Assembly (NCBI GenBank): GCA_021158345.1
Contig: JAGGUV010000005.1
Span: 1-59,959, forward strand
Length of the DNA stretch: 59,959 bases
From: Bacteroidales bacterium
GTDB taxonomy: Bacteria; Bacteroidota; Bacteroidia; Bacteroidales; AUK083
Reading direction: 5' to 3'
A model generated the notes under the pieces. It saw only the letters and a program-made list of their open reading frames with translations. It had not been told where the DNA came from and did not search any database. Shown piece after piece: positions 35,172-43,427 of the stretch. Numbering within the stretch: the stretch's first letter is position 1; every line of letters begins with the position of its first letter. Made by a program: the position numbers and the translations under genes.

Positions 35172-37481
35172 TTAATTTGAAACATCATCATTTAAAGGTA
35201 GAGAAAAATAAAAAGTAGAGCCAAAATTTTGCTTTGAAGTAACTGTAATTTCGCCACCTAATAATTCTATAAGTTTTTTAGTTATTGCAAGTCCTAAGCC
35301 TGTTCCTCCATATTTTCTTGTATGAGAGCCATCTACTTGTCTAAAACGGTCAAAAATGAAATTTATTTTGTCTTCAGGAATTCCAATCCCGGTATCTTTT
35401 ACATAAAACTCAATTTTTTCTTTTGTTATTTTAGAACAGCCAAATTCAATAATTCCATTTTTTGTGAATTTAAAAGCATTGTTTATTAAATTATAAAAAA
35501 TTTGAATTAATCGTGACTCATCAGTATTTATAATGAAATCATTATTTAATAATTCTGCATTTAACAAGAAATTAATATCTTTATTTTCAAAGTAAGACGC
35601 ATTATCATTAAACTGGCAATATATTTCGTATAAAATTTTGTTTAAGTTAGTTTGTGTTTTATTTATTACTACTTGATTAGCATCAATTTTAGAAATATCA
35701 AGAATATCATCAATTAAAATTAGAAGATTGTTTGCTGCTATATTAATATGCTTGATATAATCATCTTTTTCTTCTTTACTAATATCCGGTGTTGCCAACA
35801 GGCTGGAGAATCCAATAATAGCATTCATTGGAGTTCTTATTTCGTGTGACATATTTGAAAGAAAAGCTGATTTTAATTTATCTGATTCTTCGGCTCTTTC
35901 TTTTGCAATAATTAAATCATCCTGAATGTTTTTTAGTTTGGTGATATCTCTGGTTATAAGAGCTAAACCAATAATATTATTGTTATTGTCATAATTAGGA
36001 GTAAGAGCAACATCAAGATAAATTTTGCCTTTTACAGGAAATTCATACCATGTTTGAAAGTGTACATTTTTACCTTTAAAACATAAATCGTAATTTGGTT
36101 TTGAAATTTTATTAAATGTGTCTACTCCAATAATGTCTTTTACGTGATGATTAATTATTTTATCGTAACTTAAGTTATGAAATTTACAAAAAGCTTTATT
36201 AACAGCTTGATAAATATAATTTTTGTCTATAAAAGCCATTCTGTCATTAGAGGCGGATAATATTGAATTATATTTTTTTAATTCAATTTCCGATTTTTTT
36301 CTTTCTGTAATATCATGATATATTCCAAAAACATATTTGTCTCCTTTTGCTATTTCAAATGAATTACTAATAAGAGCTACATCAATTAAATTTCCGTTTT
36401 TATGTTTTCTTTTTGTTTCGCATGATATTATCTCCCCTAAACCTGTTTTGGATGTAATGTGTTTTGAATCTTTAATTAAATAGTCAGGAGACATTATTTC
36501 ATCAAAGTTTTTGTTTTTGAAATCATCAAGAGAATAGCCAAATAATTCAGTAAATTTTTTATTTATTTTTATTGTATTGCCATCTTTGTCTAATATTGCA
36601 ACTGCTTCAGGTATAACTTTTAATAGTTCTTCAAAATAAATTTTATTTTTTATTAATGTACCTTTTAATTTTTCGGTTTTTGTAATATCCATTAAAGAAA
36701 CTATTGTTTGCTGTGTTTCCGGTATTAAACCGATTTTTAAATATATGTTCTTTAAGTTGTTATATCTGTCAAATAAATCAAATTTGTATTCTGAAGGTGT
36801 ATTTGCATTTCCCTTTCTTCGTGCAATATGATATTGCTTCATTAAACTCAGATATGGCTCTTTCAGAAATTCATAGAATTTCATTTTGCCTTCAATTTCT
36901 TTTTTTGTATATCCTGATATTTTTTCTGCTTCGGAATTACATAAAGAGATTGTCATGTCATTTTCCACAATAAGATTTCCTGTTCCTGAGTTTTCAAAAA
37001 TTGTTTTGTATTTATAATTAATGCTTTGAAGTGTTTCGTTTTTTATGGAAAGTGTATCTTCTAATTTTTGTTGTTTATTAATGATTTCGTTTTCTTTTTT
37101 GTTAATGTTAATCATTGCTTTAATTTGTGCAATAAGTATTTTATTTTTATTGGCATAAAACTTATCAAAAAATACATCGGCACCACAGTTTGATAACTGT
37201 ATTTTATCTTCTTCATTAATTTCGTAAGCGGTTAACAGTATTATGGGTATATTCTTAGTGTCCTTATTGTTTTTTAGTATTTTAGAAGTTTCAAAACCAT
37301 TAAGACCAGGCATCCTGACATCTAAAAGAATAGTATTTGGTTTTATTTTTTTTGCAAGTTCAATGCCTTGTTTTCCTGATAATGCAGATATTGTTGTAAT
37401 ATTTGGGAGATATTCCTGGATTAAAGAAGTTAATGAGATTATATTATTTTTATTGTCGTCAATTATCAATATTTTCTGCAT
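35172..37481 (-). CDS. Hybrid sensor histidine kinase with N-terminal receiver and PAS domains
   Basis: A 769-residue cytoplasmic kinase with no membrane segment. Domains in order: receiver (about 1-125, acceptor Asp in ILLDVRMPGLNG), then three PAS/PAC units (about 155-275, 283-400 and 405-525; for example SGYTKKEIEG, FGYSLDDFKN and DITERKKSE), HisKA with the phospho-His in SNMSHEIRTPMNA near residue 550, and HATPase (NLINNAFKFTK, DTGIGIPEDK, RKYGGTGLGLAI). The receiver is at the N-terminus, unlike classical hybrids. It is flanked by two stand-alone receivers. The stimulus is probably intracellular, such as a redox state or ligand sensed by PAS; no cofactor motif was identified. Confidence 0.93.
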   Translation of the reverse strand: MQKILIIDDNKNNIISLTSLIQEYLPNITTISALSGKQGIELAKKIKPNTILLDVRMPGLNGFETSKILKNNKDTKNIPIILLTAYEINEEDKIQLSNCGADVFFDKFYANKNKILIAQIKAMININKKENEIINKQQKLEDTLSIKNETLQSINYKYKTIFENSGTGNLIVENDMTISLCNSEAEKISGYTKKEIEGKMKFYEFLKEPYLSLMKQYHIARRKGNANTPSEYKFDLFDRYNNLKNIYLKIGLIPETQQTIVSLMDITKTEKLKGTLIKNKIYFEELLKVIPEAVAILDKDGNTIKINKKFTELFGYSLDDFKNKNFDEIMSPDYLIKDSKHITSKTGLGEIISCETKRKHKNGNLIDVALISNSFEIAKGDKYVFGIYHDITERKKSEIELKKYNSILSASNDRMAFIDKNYIYQAVNKAFCKFHNLSYDKIINHHVKDIIGVDTFNKISKPNYDLCFKGKNVHFQTWYEFPVKGKIYLDVALTPNYDNNNNIIGLALITRDITKLKNIQDDLIIAKERAEESDKLKSAFLSNMSHEIRTPMNAIIGFSSLLATPDISKEEKDDYIKHINIAANNLLILIDDILDISKIDANQVVINKTQTNLNKILYEIYCQFNDNASYFENKDINFLLNAELLNNDFIINTDESRLIQIFYNLINNAFKFTKNGIIEFGCSKITKEKIEFYVKDTGIGIPEDKINFIFDRFRQVDGSHTRKYGGTGLGLAITKKLIELLGGEITVTSKQNFGSTFYFSLPLNDDVSN

Positions 37482-37526
37482 ATATTTTTTTTATTTAAGT
37501 AGAAAAAATAAAATGTAACAGGGAAA

Positions 37527-37907
37527 TTAAATTAAATGTTTTTCTATCAATGAATATAACACGTTTAGTCTGATTGGCTTAGCAGCATAATCGTCGCAAC
37601 CGGCAGCCAGGCTTTTCTCTCTGTCACCTGCCATTGCATATGCTGTAACTGCTACTATTGGAACATTTTTGTCTATTTTTTTAATTGCTTTTGTTGCTAA
37701 CAAACCATTAAGTACAGGCATTTGAATATCCATTAAAATCATATTAATTTTATTATTCTTAAACAAATTAATGGCTTCCTCGCCATCTTTTGCCCATAAA
37801 ATATTAATTTTTGTTTTTGTTAGTGCAGCTTTTAAATATTGATAATTTGATTCAACATCTTCTGCAATTATTATTGTTTTATTTTCCCAATTATATTTTT
37901 GTTCCAT
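37527..37907 (-). CDS. Stand-alone receiver-domain response regulator (paralogue)
   Basis: A 126-residue receiver-only protein. Features are IIAEDVESNYQYLK, the acceptor Asp in MILMDIQMPVLNG, the Thr in VAVTAYAM and the Lys in DDYAAKPIRLN. Very similar to the receiver at 34719-35141, so the two probably arose by duplication on each side of the hybrid kinase. It lies 45 bp upstream of the kinase on the same strand. Confidence 0.93.
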   Translation of the reverse strand: MEQKYNWENKTIIIAEDVESNYQYLKAALTKTKINILWAKDGEEAINLFKNNKINMILMDIQMPVLNGLLATKAIKKIDKNVPIVAVTAYAMAGDREKSLAAGCDDYAAKPIRLNVLYSLIEKHLI

Positions 37908-37996
37908 TTTAATATTTTTTTTATTAAGAAATCAAAGATAATATTTTTTTATAATATAATGTTAAAGAACTTGTACTAACATTTTTTAATATTGAC

Positions 37997-38683
37997 TCAA
38001 AGATTGTAATTATTATGTAGCTCGTTGATATTAAAAAAAATAGGATTATAGAAATATTTAATTGTAAAAAACGATAAATCAAAGATTTTTGTTTTTGATA
38101 CATCGATAATTGCAGAATCCGATGTTGCACAATAACCTTTATTAATATTTTTTAAAATAAAATCAGGAGATTTTGTTGTTTTTGCATCTCCTTTAATATT
38201 TTTTTTAATAAGAAGATTATTTATCTCCTGACATAATCTGCCACTATTATTAACAGGAGTATCAAATAAAAAATATACATTTTTAATTTCAAGGTTTTTC
38301 AAATAATCAAGCAAGAGTAATATTGATTTATCGAAATAATCTTTTCTTAATTTTTTCCCGTGTATTTCTGAAGCATCTCTTAAAAAGCCGTCATTGCCTA
38401 TAAAAACCAGACTACCTTTTAAATAGCTGCTAATAGTTATCAAAACATTATATCCGTCGATATATAAGTCGTTATTTTTTATTTCATCGGGATTTGCTTT
38501 TTTATTTAATCTGTAATTTGCTTTTTCATCTGTTGTAACACCCCTGTAAAGCATGGTCCTTTCATAACCTGTTAACATATATCTGTCGCCAATGATTTTT
38601 AAAATTGATTTTTGTGAATATCCTCTCTCAAGCATATATTTATAATCAATTTTTGCAATTTTAAAATTGTTTGATATTTTCAT
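37997..38683 (-). CDS. DUF434-domain protein, PIN/NYN-like C-terminus
   Basis: A 228-residue protein. The N-terminal part resembles DUF434 (DYKYMLERGYSQKSILKIIGDRY, then YERTMLYRGV), and the C-terminal part carries DLYIDGYNVLITISSYL, an Asp-containing segment typical of the PIN/NYN-like nuclease fold, with FLFDTPVNNSGRLCQEI after it. RNA or nucleotide cleavage is conceivable, but the family has no assigned activity. Encoded 89 bp upstream of the receiver and kinase genes, same strand. Confidence 0.8.
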   Translation of the reverse strand: MKISNNFKIAKIDYKYMLERGYSQKSILKIIGDRYMLTGYERTMLYRGVTTDEKANYRLNKKANPDEIKNNDLYIDGYNVLITISSYLKGSLVFIGNDGFLRDASEIHGKKLRKDYFDKSILLLLDYLKNLEIKNVYFLFDTPVNNSGRLCQEINNLLIKKNIKGDAKTTKSPDFILKNINKGYCATSDSAIIDVSKTKIFDLSFFTIKYFYNPIFFNINELHNNYNL

Positions 38684-38782
38684 GGCTTTATTAAATTATT
38701 GAAAAAAAATTGCTATATCATATTCAAGTTAATACAAAAATATATTAACTTTATCAATTTAAAAAAAATACTAAAACAAATG

Positions 38783-38790
38783 TAATTTTG
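38783..38790 (+). promoter_or_regulatory. Predicted -7 promoter element of aroQ
   Basis: TAATTTTG fits TAnnTTTG. It gives a leader of about 70 nt for aroQ at the ATG 38869. No clear -33 element. Confidence 0.45.
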
Positions 38791-38868
38791 TATATAAAAA
38801 AATAGAATTATAGCAATGCAAATGATAATTAATTTTATAAATTTATGTCAAATTTTAAAATAAAAAAA

Positions 38869-39303
38869 ATGAAGATAATAATAATAAATGGACCTAATTT
38901 AGAATTTATAGGTAAAAGAGAACCTGAAATATATGGTAATAAAAATATTAAAGAATATTTTTATGAATTGAAAAACATATATAAAAGTAAAAATATTGAT
39001 TTAGAATGGTTTTTCAGTAACAAAGAGGGAGAGATAATAAAAAAGTTGCAGGAGGTAGATACTCAATGCGATGGAATAATTTTAAATGCAGGTGGTTATT
39101 CACATACTTCAGTAGCTATATCCGACACAATAAGAATGATTTCCACACCTGTTATTGAAGTCCATATTTCAAATATTTTTAGTAGAGAAGAATACAGACA
39201 TATTTCTTTAACTGCAATAAATGCAATAGGTGTTATAATAGGATTTGGTTTGAAATCTTATAAATTAGCTATTGAGAGCTTTTTAATTAGTAATGGTAAA
39301 TAA
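38869..39303 (+). CDS. aroQ: 3-dehydroquinate dehydratase, type II
   Basis: A 144-residue enzyme that dehydrates 3-dehydroquinate in the shikimate pathway. Type II hallmarks are NGPNLEFIGKREPEIYG (residues 6-22, with the catalytic Tyr at its end), FFSNKEGEIIKKLQE, ILNAGGYSHTSVAI and VEVHISNIFSREEYR. The length fits dodecameric AroQ (about 145-150). A longer frame from 38845 adds eight residues, but the family starts at the MKIIIINGPN found at ATG 38869. Encoded alone, divergent from the DUF434 gene. Confidence 0.96.
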   Translation: MKIIIINGPNLEFIGKREPEIYGNKNIKEYFYELKNIYKSKNIDLEWFFSNKEGEIIKKLQEVDTQCDGIILNAGGYSHTSVAISDTIRMISTPVIEVHISNIFSREEYRHISLTAINAIGVIIGFGLKSYKLAIESFLISNGK

Positions 39304-39330
39304 TTAGACAATTAAAAATTATTTAATTAA

Positions 39331-40365
39331 TCAGTTAAAATTTTTTGTTTTCAAATCGGAAAATTTGCGTATATTCAATAAAAAATAATCAATAGCAATA
39401 TTTCTATTATAGATTTTTGATAATTTATTTTTTTCCTTTCGATAGGTATAGAAATTGTTTTTCCTTTTAACAGTATGTTTTTTAATATTGCGATAAAAAT
39501 TAAAATGAGCCTTATAAACAGCAAAGAAGGAAAGAAATCCACTGTCGAATAAAAATTTAAATGAAGCTATAAAATCCAGAATTATTCTAACAAAGAAAGT
39601 GTATATCAATCTGTTTTTAGGAAGATTTTTGTATAGCATAATAATGTTATTGCGAATATTAAGATAGTTTTTTATATAGGAGCTTTTAGGTAAAGTACCA
39701 CCGCCAACGTGATAAATTTTAGAATCAGGGCAATAAATTATTTTAAAGCCTGCATTTTTCAATCTCCAGCATAAGTCAATTTCTTCCATATGAGCGAAGA
39801 AATCGTTATCAAAACCTCCAATGTTTTTGTATAATTCAGCTTTAACGAATAAACAGGCACCTGTAGCCCAGAATATTTCAGTAGCATCATCATACTGTCC
39901 GTTGTCGATTTCAAGAGATTGGAATACTCTGCCCCTGCAAAAAGGAAAACCGAATTTATCGATAAAACCCCCGGCAGCACCGGCATATTCAAATTTTTCA
40001 GGCTCGGAATATGATAATATTTTTGGTTGACAGGCTGCAATTTTTTCATCTTTCTCCATCATTTCAATTACAGGCTCTATCCAATGCTTTGTAACGTCAA
40101 CGTCAGAATTTAATAATATAAAATATTTGGCATCAATTTGCTCTAATGCTTTATTATATCCTTCGGCAAATCCAAAGTTTTCATCAAATTTTATAATTTT
40201 AATTTCCGGAAAATTTTTCTGTAAAAAGCTAATAGAATTATCTGTTGAAGCATTATCAGCAATAATTATTTCTGCATAATTTTTACTATATTTTATAACA
40301 TTAGGCAAAAATTTCTCAAGAAATTTTTGCCCGTTCCAATTCAATATTACAACAGCTGTTTTCAA
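39331..40365 (-). CDS. Glycosyltransferase family 2
   Basis: A 344-residue GT-A glycosyltransferase. The N-terminal core (residues 1-230) contains VVILNWNGQKFL, IIIADNASTDNSI, the DxD-like LLNSDVDVT near residue 87, and FFAHMEEIDLCWRLKNAGF with the catalytic base region. The C-terminal part (about 235-290) is hydrophobic and may associate with the membrane. This is the rhamnosyl/galactosyltransferase-like type. Donor and acceptor are unknown. It follows the acyltransferase by 6 bp, so an envelope glycan or lipid role is likely. Confidence 0.93.
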   Translation of the reverse strand: MKTAVVILNWNGQKFLEKFLPNVIKYSKNYAEIIIADNASTDNSISFLQKNFPEIKIIKFDENFGFAEGYNKALEQIDAKYFILLNSDVDVTKHWIEPVIEMMEKDEKIAACQPKILSYSEPEKFEYAGAAGGFIDKFGFPFCRGRVFQSLEIDNGQYDDATEIFWATGACLFVKAELYKNIGGFDNDFFAHMEEIDLCWRLKNAGFKIIYCPDSKIYHVGGGTLPKSSYIKNYLNIRNNIIMLYKNLPKNRLIYTFFVRIILDFIASFKFLFDSGFLSFFAVYKAHFNFYRNIKKHTVKRKNNFYTYRKEKNKLSKIYNRNIAIDYFLLNIRKFSDLKTKNFN

Positions 40366-40371
40366 TATTTA

Positions 40372-41247
40372 TTAATCTTTTTTATGTTTCCACCTTCTAT
40401 GTGACCATAGCCAGTTATCAGGATGTTTAATTATACTTTTTTCAAGTAGGTTATGAAATTTTTGTGTTATTTCATATTCATCTGTTTTTTTAGGCTCATC
40501 GGTAATTTTAATAATTTCAATATTATAATAACCGCGATTAACTCTTTGAATATCTAAAAATACAACAGCAAAATCAAGTGTTTTTGCAATCTTTTCTGGT
40601 CCTAAAAAAAATGAAGTGTCCTGATTAAGAAATTTGGTCCAGTATTTACTGTTTTTTTTCAAGGGAGTTTGATCTGCAACAAAAATATTTAATGTTAATT
40701 TATTTCTATTTTTTAAAATAATTTTAAAAGCATGTTTATGTGATATCAGACAATCAGGATTTTTAGTAAACTTAGTCCTTAGCTTGAACATATATTTATC
40801 GAAAAATTTATCACTTAATGGCTTTATTACAGCTTTTCCCTCATGTTTTATGCGTAAATGCAATGCAGGTCCCAGCCATTCCCAGTTTCCACAATGACCC
40901 ATACATGCTATTATACTTTTATTGTTTTTATACAGAGCTTCTAAGATATTTAAATTTGTGAATGTAAACCTTTTTTTCATCTGTTTCTCTGTCATATTTT
41001 GAGTCTTTATTACCTCAACTATAACATCTGAAAGATTTTTATAAAATTGTTTTTCAATTTTTTTAATCTCAATTTTACTTTTTTCAGTAAAGGAGTTTCT
41101 GAGATTTTTATACACAACAGCTCTCCTGTATTTGAAGATATAATACAGATTAAAATATAATAAGTCGGAAACAATATATAAAACCCTAAAAGGCAGAATT
41201 GATATAAACCAAGTAATAACAGTAAATAAAAAATATATTATAAACAT
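40372..41247 (-). CDS. Lysophospholipid acyltransferase-family protein (LpxL/HtrB type)
   Basis: A 291-residue acyltransferase with an N-terminal membrane helix and the catalytic HX4E motif in GHCGNWEW (near residue 115). VADQTPLKKNSKYWTKFL and FFLGPEKIAKTL follow, typical of late lipid A acyltransferases. It would transfer an acyl chain to lipid A or a related lipid. It sits between the GWxTD gene (24 bp) and the glycosyltransferase (6 bp), suggesting an envelope operon. Confidence 0.92.
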   Translation of the reverse strand: MFIIYFLFTVITWFISILPFRVLYIVSDLLYFNLYYIFKYRRAVVYKNLRNSFTEKSKIEIKKIEKQFYKNLSDVIVEVIKTQNMTEKQMKKRFTFTNLNILEALYKNNKSIIACMGHCGNWEWLGPALHLRIKHEGKAVIKPLSDKFFDKYMFKLRTKFTKNPDCLISHKHAFKIILKNRNKLTLNIFVADQTPLKKNSKYWTKFLNQDTSFFLGPEKIAKTLDFAVVFLDIQRVNRGYYNIEIIKITDEPKKTDEYEITQKFHNLLEKSIIKHPDNWLWSHRRWKHKKD

Positions 41248-41271
41248 AAATTTGAATATAAAATTAAAACT

Positions 41272-42747
41272 TTATTCAGGGAAATCGTAATATTGCCTTG
41301 ATTTATTGCCCCAGTAGTTAATAATATTTTCCTGGTCAATGTCCTTAGCATCTCCTGTTCTTCTATGAATCAATATATTCCATCTGTAATTAGAAATTTC
41401 ACCAATAACATTAGAGTGGATAATGAAAAAATCATTTGTTACTAAGTCATTGGCAACAAAAACAAATTTTCTATTGCTTTGACCGTCAATATTATAATAA
41501 TGCCAAATTTCATAGGGGTATGCACTTGGTTCATGATGTCGTTTAGTAATTGAGTTTGGAGGCCCGTATTGTAAATATACTCTTCCCCTGTCTGTCTCAT
41601 AACCTTTTTTCACAAGAGTTCTGAATGATTCATTAACAGTATTTACTTGAGTTAAATATTTTAACCATGCCATTTTAGGATTTGTACTGTTTCTTTTTAA
41701 CCAAAAATTTAGAAAAAATTGTTTAATGGTAGATAAATCGGTTTTATCCATTACTCTGTAAATAAAATTTTTCTCATTACCTGTTGCTATGGGAATTAGT
41801 GTTTTAACACATTCTTTTAATGTGTCAATATTATTATATTCATCTGCAAATGTATTTTTAGTGCTTAATGCTGAAATATCATTAATATCAAATTGTACTT
41901 TTGGATTGCTTCTTTGAAAAAATGTTTTTTTTGATGTTATAAGATTATTTTTTTTGTCTTTTACTTCTACAACAAGATTATAATTACCTGATGGTAATTC
42001 TTTGATGTGTATTTTGTTAAATAATATGTTTATTGGATTTGACGTTGCTCTTTTATATTTTACAAACGAGGATATTTGTTTCTGTGTCTCAAATGATTCA
42101 ATATAATATCGAATTAAAAATTTTTCATTATTGCCAAAATATTTATCAGTATTATAGATTTCCGAATAAAATAATAATGTGTCTTTTTGTTCATGGTAAA
42201 AGTTAAATATAAAGGGTACAATATCGAAACCGTTTTTACTTAAAATATTTTCTTCTTTTGTCTTTGTATATGAATTAACTAATTCAATATCTGATATTGA
42301 TATTTTATCATCAGGGAAATCAATGTCTATTTTAACAAGAGTTTTAAAAGGTTTATTTGTTGAATTATTATCAGAGATTTGAATTTCAACATCATATTTA
42401 CCATTTGGAAGCAAAAATCTTTGCTGGTCGATAAAATTAAAATTTGTATTAAGAGTATCAGTAATCTCAGGGCTATTTAAATTGTATTTACTTATTTTTA
42501 CAATAGTATCATTTTGTTTGAAAAGCATAATTATATTAATACTACCCTGAAATTTATTATTATCATTTTTAGTATAGACAATACTATTTCCAAAAACAGA
42601 TAAATAAGTTTCTATATATGGACCCTTGGAGGGATTAAAAAATCTGGCGTAAGACAAATTTGCCTTTAAATTTTTTGCCGCTATATTATTATTTATGTTA
42701 AAAAATAACAAGAAACAAGTAGCAATTAAAAATATTGACTTTTTCAT
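41272..42747 (-). CDS. GWxTD domain-containing secreted protein
   Basis: A 491-residue protein with a signal peptide (about residues 1-24). The C-terminal GWxTD domain (about 355-490) is recognisable from KGYETDRGRVYLQYGPP, where the name motif reads GYETD, then YPYEIWHYYN and RNILIHRRTGD-like elements. The N-terminal two thirds is beta-rich without a known family. GWxTD proteins occur widely in Bacteroidota and related phyla, but no activity is established. It heads an operon with the acyltransferase and glycosyltransferase. A good promoter lies at 42775-42804. Confidence 0.88.
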   Translation of the reverse strand: MKKSIFLIATCFLLFFNINNNIAAKNLKANLSYARFFNPSKGPYIETYLSVFGNSIVYTKNDNNKFQGSINIIMLFKQNDTIVKISKYNLNSPEITDTLNTNFNFIDQQRFLLPNGKYDVEIQISDNNSTNKPFKTLVKIDIDFPDDKISISDIELVNSYTKTKEENILSKNGFDIVPFIFNFYHEQKDTLLFYSEIYNTDKYFGNNEKFLIRYYIESFETQKQISSFVKYKRATSNPINILFNKIHIKELPSGNYNLVVEVKDKKNNLITSKKTFFQRSNPKVQFDINDISALSTKNTFADEYNNIDTLKECVKTLIPIATGNEKNFIYRVMDKTDLSTIKQFFLNFWLKRNSTNPKMAWLKYLTQVNTVNESFRTLVKKGYETDRGRVYLQYGPPNSITKRHHEPSAYPYEIWHYYNIDGQSNRKFVFVANDLVTNDFFIIHSNVIGEISNYRWNILIHRRTGDAKDIDQENIINYWGNKSRQYYDFPE

Positions 42748-42774
42748 AGGTTAAATAATTAAATTATAATATTA

Positions 42775-42804
42775 CAAAAATATAGTAAAAACTAATAAAA
42801 CCAA
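42775..42804 (-). promoter_or_regulatory. Predicted promoter of the GWxTD operon
   Basis: On the minus strand a -33 TTGG (TTG at 42804-42802) and a -7 TATTTTTG (42782-42775) are separated by 19 bp. Both match the Bacteroidota consensus. The start lies about 28 nt before the ATG at 42747. Confidence 0.65.
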
Positions 42805-42916
42805 AATAAATATAATAATCAGAACTAAATCTGTGGATTAACAGAATATAAATAATTGTGAATTTGTGTTTTAATAAAGCATATCAAATAAAAATAAATA
42901 TTTTTTTTAAAAAAAA

Positions 42917-42945
42917 TTGGAGATAAGAAAATTATTGTATTTTTG
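42917..42945 (+). promoter_or_regulatory. Predicted promoter of the tRNA-Ser gene(s)
   Basis: The -33 element TTGG (42917-42920) and the -7 element TATTTTTG (42938-42945) are separated by 17 bp. This is the best consensus promoter in the window; transcription would start close to the tRNA 5' end at 42950. Confidence 0.75.
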
Positions 42946-42949
42946 CAGC

Positions 42950-43034
42950 GGAGAAATGGCAGAGTGGTCGAATGCGGCGGTCTTGAAAACCGTTGAGGGT
43001 CACACCTCCGGGGGTTCGAATCCCTCTTTCTCCG
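42950..43034 (+). tRNA. tRNA-Ser (anticodon TGA)
   Basis: An 85-nt class II tRNA. The acceptor stem is GGAGAAA/TTTCTCC, the D arm lies in GGCAGAGTGGTCGAATGC, the anticodon stem GCGGT/ACCGT encloses CTTGAAA (anticodon TGA), there is a long variable arm (TGAGGGTCACACCTC), and the T loop is GTTCGAATC. Discriminator G. Tandem with a second tRNA-Ser. Confidence 0.96.
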
Positions 43035-43036
43035 CT

Positions 43037-43069
43037 AAAAAAAGAAGGATATATTCCTTCTTTTTTTTT
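43037..43069 (+). terminator. Hairpin between the two tRNA-Ser genes
   Basis: GAAGGA/TCCTTC (43044-43049 with 43055-43060), loop TATAT, with a 7-nt A run before and a T9 run after. It looks like a short intrinsic terminator or processing site between the tandem tRNAs. Confidence 0.6.
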
Positions 43070-43079
43070 ACCTTTATTT

Positions 43080-43195
<116 letters not shown>

Positions 43196-43427
43196 AAGTC
43201 ATTTTCTATTATTCACCCCTTTTTTTTATTAACTATTATTTGCAACCACTTTTTAAATATCTGTATTTTATTTAATTATGTGTTTGTTAAATTGTAAATA
43301 ACTTTTATTTATATTTTCTTTTTTTTTTAAGATTAATTAATACTTTTATTGTTCTCTTAATTTTAAATTATGAAGAATATTATTTTTAAAAACTAATAAA
43401 TAAATTATTAACTAAAATTTTTAACTT

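Noticed and set aside
42829-42848. TCTGTGGATTAACAGA as a DnaA box or operator
   Set aside because: It is a lone palindrome with one mismatch to a DnaA box. A single match in 60 kb of AT-rich DNA is expected by chance.
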